Origin: Bacteroidales bacterium UBA4073
GTDB lineage: Bacteria > Bacteroidota > Bacteroidia > Bacteroidales > Tenuifilaceae
DNA: 11,115 bases
Reading direction: 5' to 3'
NCBI GenBank assembly: GCA_002383425.1
Contig: DFYV01000062.1
Coordinates: 1-11,115, forward strand
Positions 6,325-11,115 of this stretch are shown here, one piece after another; position 1 is the stretch's first letter, and every line of letters starts with the position of its first letter. The translations under genes and the position numbers were made by a program. The notes under the pieces are model-generated. The model searched no databases, was not told the DNA's origin, and worked only from the letters and a program-made list of their open reading frames with translations.

Positions 6325-6335
6325 ATATCTCATCT

Positions 6336-6971
6336 TTATAATTCTTTCAGCGCTTTTATAACCACAAAACTTCCTTTACCAAATCCTTCCATAACAGGTT
6401 GTACTTCAGTAATGTTTTCGAGGTTTCCAAAAACAGTTTGAAATGTTTCAACAACTGAAAACCCTGACTCTTTGAGTATATTATATAGTTCTTCGGTACC
6501 AAAAAAGGTTGCGTCGCGGTAAAAAATGCTTTCATCTTTATGTTCCAGGTATTCTTTACCTATAGGGCTATCCTTATCCACAAAACCGAGAATCAGGAAT
6601 CCTTTATCCCTCAGAACACGATGGGCCTCGTGGAATGCATGGTAAATATTATCCACAAAACAAATTGCAGTAATCATAACCATGCCATTGCGCGAGGCAT
6701 CGGCATACGGCAATTTTTCAGCTACTGCATTCTGAACGTTCAATTTTTTTTGCCTCGCTTTTTGTAGCATGGCCTCAGAGGGATCAATACCCTCCTTTAT
6801 TCCTAAAGGTTCGGCAAAAATACCGCTGCCTATACCCACCTCTATAACTTCGTTGGTGTGCGGCAATGCTTTTTTAACAGCCTCTAACTCCGATAGATAA
6901 GCAAAACGATTATCATCAAACCACCTATCATATTCATCGGTGAATTCCTGAAACGGTTTTATTTTAGGCAT
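6336..6971 (-). CDS. Class I SAM-dependent methyltransferase
   Basis: This 211-residue protein has a methyltransferase type 11 fold. Motif I, EVGIGSG (44-50), binds S-adenosylmethionine. GIDPSEAML (61-69) carries the acidic residue that contacts the ribose, and AEKLPYAD (84-91) is the usual motif-II region. HRVLRDKGFLILGF (117-130) matches the HEAxRVLKPGG strand. The N-terminal YDRWFDDNRFAYLSELEAVKK is a lead helix that I associate with a subfamily found in anaerobes. The substrate cannot be read from the sequence; a small molecule such as a thiol, metalloid or cofactor intermediate is possible. It lies downstream of the NifX/DUF59 pair on the same strand but is separated from them by 284 bases with its own promoter candidate, so co-function is only suggestive. 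Confidence 0.88.
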   Translation of the reverse strand: MPKIKPFQEFTDEYDRWFDDNRFAYLSELEAVKKALPHTNEVIEVGIGSGIFAEPLGIKEGIDPSEAMLQKARQKKLNVQNAVAEKLPYADASRNGMVMITAICFVDNIYHAFHEAHRVLRDKGFLILGFVDKDSPIGKEYLEHKDESIFYRDATFFGTEELYNILKESGFSVVETFQTVFGNLENITEVQPVMEGFGKGSFVVIKALKEL

Positions 6972-7033
6972 AATAATACTTAAAATTTAAAGGATGAGTT
7001 ACCTCCGAAAAGTCTCTTTCATTGCATGCAAAC

Positions 7034-7041
7034 CAAAAATA
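7034..7041 (-). promoter_or_regulatory. -7 box for the methyltransferase gene
   Basis: The minus strand reads TATTTTTG, matching TAnnTTTG, 62 bases before the methyltransferase ATG. It overlaps the edge of the octamer array at 7038-7093, so the array would form the upstream part of this promoter. No clear -33 element is seen. Confidence 0.4.
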
Positions 7042-7093
7042 CGCACGATTGAGAGAAAGCACGATAGCACGATAGCACGATGGTACGAGATGC
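7038..7093. repeat. Octamer array, left arm (CGATAGCA type)
   Basis: Seven 8-base units stay in one register: AATACGCA, CGATTGAG, AGAAAGCA, two CGATAGCA, CGATGGTA and CGAGATGC. The central four are closely related. The word AAAGCACG (7056-7063) has an exact inverted match, CGTGCTTT, at 7214-7221 in the other arm. Confidence 0.7.
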
Positions 7094-7157
7094 ATAAAAA
7101 TTTTCATAATTTCCATTAGTCTGGATTTGTGTACATTGTGATTAACCCCGGTGTGTT

Positions 7158-7240
7158 CTTATTTCTCCCATTTCGTTCTGTCGTTCTATCTTGTTTTCGT
7201 GCCTTCGTGCCTTCGTGCTTTCTTGCTTTCGTGGTTTTCG
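7158..7240. repeat. Octamer array, right arm (CGTGCCTT type)
   Basis: About ten 8-base units in one register. Eight are clear from 7174: two CGTTCTnT, CTTGTTTT, two CGTGCCTT, CGTGCTTT, CTTGCTTT and CGTGGTTT. It is in inverted orientation to the array at 7038-7093, so a transcript reading through both could fold. It lies 15 bases past the stop codon of the DUF59 gene and may shape the 3' end of that operon. Confidence 0.7.
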
Positions 7241-7255
7241 GATATTATTCAAGGT

Positions 7256-7561
7256 TTAACCTTGATTTCCTTTCCATGCAGATGCTTCAAGCTGTAAAAA
7301 TCGTTGTCGTTCCTCTTCTGTCATTATGACTACCTCGTAGCTAAACTTTGCTCCCAGATTTGTTACCGGAATCCTTACGGAATCGATAAGTTGATTGGCA
7401 ATAGGAATATTCGCAAAAGGAAAAGCAAATATTACCTCAACGGTATCGTCGGTAATTACTACTTTTTTGACCATGCCTAAGGTTGTTAAACTCAAATCAA
7501 TGGCAGGATGCATAACACTTGCTATTGTGTCCTCAATTTGCTCTTTTAAAATTGGATCCAT
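7256..7561 (-). CDS. DUF59/MIP18-family protein without cysteine
   Basis: The 101-residue protein resembles the DUF59 (MIP18/SufT/PaaD) family, linked to iron-sulfur cluster assembly and metal-centre maturation. The amphipathic start IEDTIASVMHPAIDLSLTTLGMV (9-31) matches the family opening, where DPE is usual but HPA is found here, followed by the conserved LGxV. Where the family usually has a Cys-Pro pair after the central strand, this protein has FANIPIANQL. It contains no cysteine, so it cannot bind a cluster through thiolates. The C-terminus TEEERQRFLQLEASAWKG is a tail I associate with members next to NifX-type genes. It begins one base after the stop of the NifX-type gene (TAG-T-ATG), which suggests translational coupling. 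Family assignment is fairly good; its activity is unknown. Confidence 0.75.
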   Translation of the reverse strand: MDPILKEQIEDTIASVMHPAIDLSLTTLGMVKKVVITDDTVEVIFAFPFANIPIANQLIDSVRIPVTNLGAKFSYEVVIMTEEERQRFLQLEASAWKGNQG

Positions 7562-7562
7562 A

Positions 7563-7886
7563 CTAATGCGATTTTATGAAATTATCAATAATTTGAGTTA
7601 GACTTTTCTCCCCTTGAACCAGCTGAAACTTTAAGTTGCTTTGCTCAATGTCCTTTTTCATATACTTACCAATAGCAGCAACCAGTAAAATATCAACATC
7701 GTTAAGTAATTCAATAATTTGGGCATGTGAATGTTCTTCCGTTTCATCATGTTCCTTTTGTGTATTCACCCTATATTCAGCATAGATTACCGAATTGTTT
7801 TCAACCTCATACACCATAAAACCTTTGCTTTGCCCTGTTCTTTGGGTGATGGTTACCCGATCATCGGAAGGTATCGCTACTTTCAT
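7563..7886 (-). CDS. NifX/NifB-type (dinitrogenase iron-molybdenum cofactor domain) protein
   Basis: This 107-residue protein has the Nitro_FeMo-Co fold of NifX, NafY and the NifB C-terminus, which hold metal-sulfur cofactor intermediates. MKVAIPSDD is the family's first strand. MVYEVENNSVIYAEYRVN forms the second hairpin, a His/Glu-rich stretch HDETEEHSH (46-54) is a probable metal site, and LLNDVDILLVAAIGKYMKKDI matches the common cDvvia-GmG-ga segment. It has no cysteine. Stand-alone members are frequent in anaerobes that do not fix nitrogen, and no nif gene is seen here, so nitrogenase involvement is not supported. It is the first gene of a two-gene operon with the DUF59 protein, which suggests a joint task in handling a metal centre. 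Confidence 0.82.
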   Translation of the reverse strand: MKVAIPSDDRVTITQRTGQSKGFMVYEVENNSVIYAEYRVNTQKEHDETEEHSHAQIIELLNDVDILLVAAIGKYMKKDIEQSNLKFQLVQGEKSLTQIIDNFIKSH

Positions 7887-7990
7887 TCTTTTAAAATTTA
7901 GTTTTTATTATCATCTTTTTACTATCAATCGGATATGCGATTTTAAAAAAAGAATTGTGATAAAGCAACAGCAATAACATTTTGTTTGCT

Positions 7991-7998
7991 CAAATTTA
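7991..7998 (-). promoter_or_regulatory. -7 box for the NifX-type/DUF59 operon
   Basis: The minus strand reads TAAATTTG, an exact TAnnTTTG match, 104 bases upstream of the ATG at 7886. This would leave a leader of about 95 bases, AT-rich and without an evident hairpin. No convincing -33 element is seen, and AT-rich DNA makes chance matches likely. Confidence 0.35.
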
Positions 7999-8074
7999 GC
8001 GAATAAATTAATGTTGACTTCGAAATTCTAAAATTAACAAGGTTGATATTAAATTATTTACTACATTAGCATTA

Positions 8075-11050
8075 ATGAATCAACCGGCAAATATATTCCA
8101 TTCCTTCAAAGTAAAGCAGCTAGGCTTAACACTAACCATTTTGTTAGCCTACAGCAGCCTGTTGGCGCAATACGATCCTATTTACACTAACCTTACTGTT
8201 AACGATGGCCTTGCAGGTAATGGAACTTACCATATATTTCAGGATTCCAGGGGCTATATCTGGATAGCCACCAATAACGGGGTTAGCCTATTTGACGGCT
8301 ACGGCTTTAAAAATTTTGACATACAAACGGGATTGCTCGACAACATTGTGTTTGAGATTTATGAAGATTACAAAGGACGCATTTGGTTTATCCCATTCTC
8401 GGGATTACTTTCCTACTACGAAAAAGGGATTATAAAACACTACCCATACAACAGTAAGATACGGGAAAATATGCCATCAAATTCAAAAGGTCCAGTAAAA
8501 CTCTCATTCTTTGTAGATAGCCTTGACAATATTTACCTTGGCGTTAAAAGTTATGGAATAATGCATATAAGCCCCGAAGGAATTTTCAGAAAAATTGATG
8601 GGATATGCTCCGAAGGGGAAGTGGTTTTGTATGATTTGAACGGGGATAAGATTTTAATCTCGAATGTTGAAAACCCGACTAAAAACGATTTCATAATCAC
8701 ACATCAAAACGAAACCTACCGGTATAAACTATCAGATGTTAGCAATGCCATTGATCCAATTTACATGTATGCCGTCAAGCTTGACAATAAACATATACTA
8801 ACAAGTGTTGAAGAAAGCATAACTCTTTTCCGGCATGGGAAAAAGATTTGGACTAATAGTAAACTTTCCTCAATAATATGGCTGGGTGTAAACGATGAAT
8901 ACATCATGGCTTCAGATATACACGGAGGTTTTTACTATTCACCTGTCGATAATTTGAACGTATTTTCCCCCAACAAAATATTTGGTAAATTTCAGATAAC
9001 ATCAGCTATTAAGGATAAGGAGGGAGGATACTGGCTATCGACCCTGAATAATGGCATACTTTACATCCCTGATATACACATACAGTCAGTTACCACAGCA
9101 AACGGACTAAGCAACCAAAGTGTGAAAGCAGTGTATGCTCAAGATAACAAGGTTTACCTTGGCTACCAGATGGGATGGATTGATATGATTGAGGATGGAA
9201 GTGTAAAAAAAATTGGCCTGTTACCAAACCCACAAAATGCATCGTTTGTACGATCGTTTCTGGGAGATAATGAAACCGGGAAACTCTGGATTTGCTCCTT
9301 TGGTCACCTGGGGTATCTCAAAAAAAACAGATTTCATCTCATTACCCATAAACACTTAATATACCCCCGAGAAATAATCAAAGCGAAAGGGAGTGATACC
9401 TACTGGGTTGCCACTGCAAATGGCATTCTCAAACTTCAAAACGATAAGGTGGTTTACGACTCAAGGGATGATGGGCTTCAGGCCATGGCGCTGGCTATTG
9501 CGGTAGATAAAAATGAATCGGTATGGTTTTTAACCTATAATGGCCTTTGGAAGTACTCCAATAAACTTTTTCAGTACCTTGGCGAAGAAGACCCTCTGCT
9601 ATCAATTACCGGCAGTGCCCTATACTTTAACCCTATGGACGAAACTTTATGGGTGGGGACAAACGGTGCAGGGATTGTTATAATCGATAAAAATGGGAAG
9701 TCTTCACAAATAACGAAAAACGAGGGCATAGTTTCTAACTCCATTAACACCTTTTTTTCCCATAAAGGGAAAATTTGGGTTGGTACTCGTCAAGGGTTAT
9801 CGATCCTCACATCCCGGGCTGGTGGGTATGATATTCAAAATCTAACCATTAAGGAAGGACTTGCAAGCAACGATGTAATATCGTTATTTGTTACTGATTC
9901 AATCGCTTATGTAGGAACATCAGGCGGGCTATCAATTATTAACACCCTCAAAATAGCACCAAACCCTTTCAAGCCAAAAGTATATATCACATCAGTTGAG
10001 CTGAACGATAGCACCTACCAGTGGTCGGCTGAAGGGGTAAAAATTCCGTGGGAATCAAGGTACTTAAGAATTTCGTACGTGGGTTTAGCTTTCAGGAACA
10101 TGGGTAAGACACTATACCGCTACCGGTTACTTGGGCTGGACTCAAACTGGGTTTATACCCCATCAACCCAGTGCTTATACACCGTTTTTAAACCGGGTAA
10201 TTACACATTCGAGGTTGAAGCGCAGAGCTCCAGTGGAATTTGGGGTGCTCCTGCATCGTTAAAAATAGCTGTTGCGCCTCCCTTCTGGCAAAGAATTTGG
10301 TTTATTCTACTCTTTACAATACTCATGAGTAGTATTCTTTACCTTATTTACTACATTCGAATGGCGGAACTTAAAAGACGTAATGAGCTGATAAACAACA
10401 TAAACCTTTACAAACAGCAATCGCTACGCCAGCAGATGAACCCCCATTTCATTTTCAACACGCTCAACTCCATCCAGTACTACATTCTGGAGAAAGATGT
10501 CATTAGCTCACACAAGTACCTCACCAAATTCGCCAGGCTGATGCGTTTTACACTCGACAACTCGCTTTACGCCACCATTCCCCTACGCGATGAGCTGGAA
10601 GCATTAAAGCTTTACCTTGAACTGGAAGCATTACGACTTCAGGATAAATTCACTTTTAATATTGACTACCAGAACAACGAAACCATTCTTGATGTTAAAA
10701 TTCCCACCCTAATGATTCAGCCATTTGTGGAAAATGCCATTTGGCATGGCATTATGCTTAAACCCGATAAATCGGGTCATATACAAATTACCATACGCGA
10801 TATGGAAACCTCGTTGCTTTGCACAATCGAAAACAATGGTATAGGAAGGGAGCAAGCCCGTAAAATGCAGGAAAGCACAAATAAGGCTCACCGTTCACGT
10901 GGTTTTCAAATAACCCAACAGCGCATCGACCTGCTAAACTCAATGTACGGGCAAAAATTCAACATTCAAATTGTTGACCTTTACTCCAACAACGGCAACC
11001 CAATGGGTACAAGGGTTACCATCAATATTCCCAAGGTACTGGAATCGTAG
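8075..11050 (+). CDS. Propeller-type sensor histidine kinase, LytS-like transmitter
   Basis: A 991-residue membrane sensor. A signal peptide (Lys12/Lys14, hydrophobic 16-30) likely ends at Ala31-Gln32, placing the next 700 residues in the periplasm. Residues about 33-630 hold repeated two-component-regulator propeller blades, seen as recurring IFQDSRGYIWIATNNGV, WVGTNGAGI, IWVGTRQGLS and YVGTSGGLS motifs. A Y_Y_Y domain follows (about 634-735), then one membrane helix (741-761). The cytoplasmic part has a short coiled linker and a His_kinase (LytS/YehU) domain with NPHFIFN and phospho-acceptor His791. The ATP-binding fold has an N-box at PFVENAIWHG (Asn887) and G-boxes NNGIGR (920-925) and SRGF (941-944). 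It lacks the receiver and AraC domains of hybrid HTCS sensors, so it needs a separate regulator, usually LytTR-type. None is seen within the 65 bases left. The ligand is unknown; glycans or envelope signals are usual guesses. It is divergent from the NifX operon. Confidence 0.93.
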   Translation: MNQPANIFHSFKVKQLGLTLTILLAYSSLLAQYDPIYTNLTVNDGLAGNGTYHIFQDSRGYIWIATNNGVSLFDGYGFKNFDIQTGLLDNIVFEIYEDYKGRIWFIPFSGLLSYYEKGIIKHYPYNSKIRENMPSNSKGPVKLSFFVDSLDNIYLGVKSYGIMHISPEGIFRKIDGICSEGEVVLYDLNGDKILISNVENPTKNDFIITHQNETYRYKLSDVSNAIDPIYMYAVKLDNKHILTSVEESITLFRHGKKIWTNSKLSSIIWLGVNDEYIMASDIHGGFYYSPVDNLNVFSPNKIFGKFQITSAIKDKEGGYWLSTLNNGILYIPDIHIQSVTTANGLSNQSVKAVYAQDNKVYLGYQMGWIDMIEDGSVKKIGLLPNPQNASFVRSFLGDNETGKLWICSFGHLGYLKKNRFHLITHKHLIYPREIIKAKGSDTYWVATANGILKLQNDKVVYDSRDDGLQAMALAIAVDKNESVWFLTYNGLWKYSNKLFQYLGEEDPLLSITGSALYFNPMDETLWVGTNGAGIVIIDKNGKSSQITKNEGIVSNSINTFFSHKGKIWVGTRQGLSILTSRAGGYDIQNLTIKEGLASNDVISLFVTDSIAYVGTSGGLSIINTLKIAPNPFKPKVYITSVELNDSTYQWSAEGVKIPWESRYLRISYVGLAFRNMGKTLYRYRLLGLDSNWVYTPSTQCLYTVFKPGNYTFEVEAQSSSGIWGAPASLKIAVAPPFWQRIWFILLFTILMSSILYLIYYIRMAELKRRNELINNINLYKQQSLRQQMNPHFIFNTLNSIQYYILEKDVISSHKYLTKFARLMRFTLDNSLYATIPLRDELEALKLYLELEALRLQDKFTFNIDYQNNETILDVKIPTLMIQPFVENAIWHGIMLKPDKSGHIQITIRDMETSLLCTIENNGIGREQARKMQESTNKAHRSRGFQITQQRIDLLNSMYGQKFNIQIVDLYSNNGNPMGTRVTINIPKVLES

Positions 11051-11065
11051 AGCCATGCAAGTGGG

Positions 11066-11115
11066 GTTCGAGGATCGAAGATCGAAGTTAAAAAGTTCAA
11101 GGTTTAAGGTTCAAA
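11066..11115. repeat. Heptamer array 3, cut by the window end
   Basis: Seven 7-base units share one register: GTTCGAG, two GATCGAA, GTTAAAA, AGTTCAA, GGTTTAA and GGTTCAA. They begin 15 bases after the sensor-kinase stop codon and continue to the last base. The unit sequence changes along the array as in arrays 1 and 2. The shared tail of those arrays is not within view. Confidence 0.65.

Larger units (their letters stand above)
5665..6335. other. Gene-free gap packed with short-period repeats
   Basis: This 671-base stretch separates rng from the convergent methyltransferase gene. I see no credible gene. A 73-codon frame at 5900-6121 runs through the repeat arms and has no recognisable features. 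The gap is AT-rich. It holds an octamer array at 5806-5853, an inverted octamer pair at 6031-6106, a 16-base AT palindrome at 6200-6215, and a heptamer array with conserved tail at 6170-6324. Confidence 0.7.

Noticed and set aside
7129..7329. Open frame of 66 codons, plus strand
   Set aside because: It is created by the 8-base repeat (repeated FRAFVPSCF-like residues) and runs into the antisense of the DUF59 gene.
7256..7886. Nitrogen-fixation cluster
   Set aside because: A NifX-type domain alone is common in organisms that do not fix nitrogen, and no nifH, D, K, B or E gene is visible.
8062..8069. -7 promoter box for the sensor kinase (TACATTAG)
   Set aside because: It has a mismatch to TAnnTTTG and ends only five bases before the start codon, which would require a leaderless message.

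Overview
The window looks like a chromosomal segment from a member of the Bacteroidota, probably an anaerobic Bacteroidales or Marinilabiliales-type organism. The evidence is the Bacteroidota -7 promoter motif (TAnnTTTG) upstream of several genes, AT-rich leaders without strong Shine-Dalgarno sequences, an HU gene followed by a tiny basic protein and RNase G with mutY and ssb divergent from them, and a propeller-type sensor kinase of the kind common in this phylum. No phage, transposase, CRISPR, rRNA or tRNA genes are visible.

Layout. 198-1577 (+) is a GlmM-like phosphohexomutase for cell-wall precursor synthesis. It converges on a minus-strand pair, mutY (3432-2356) then ssb (2294-1860), which handles DNA repair and single-strand protection. 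Divergent from mutY is an HU-type nucleoid protein (3567-3854), then a 31-residue very basic protein (3884-3979) that resembles the mS38/bS22 ribosomal family, then ribonuclease G (4074-5624), which ends in a clean intrinsic terminator. A gene-free gap of about 670 bases follows. On the minus strand after it come an operon of a NifX/NifB-type cofactor-binding protein (7886-7563) and a DUF59/MIP18 protein (7561-7256), and then a class I SAM methyltransferase (6971-6336). The window closes with a 991-residue LytS-type sensor histidine kinase carrying a two-component-regulator propeller (8075-11050, +).

The coding genes are mostly housekeeping. The most unusual signal is in the noncoding gaps. 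At least six of them carry short tandem arrays with a strict 7- or 8-base period. The period is kept for up to 19 consecutive units while the unit sequence itself changes along the array. Two heptamer arrays 4.5 kb apart, each in a convergent gene junction, end in the same 25-base tail. Octamer arrays occur as inverted pairs that could fold into hairpins. I know of no named family or function for these; heptameric repeats of cyanobacteria (STRRs) are the nearest analogy.

Other points of interest: the HU protein has Ile where the DNA-intercalating Pro normally sits. The DUF59 protein has no cysteine at all. The NifX-type protein appears without any nif genes in view. A hairpin and a GTG start lie directly ahead of RNase G.
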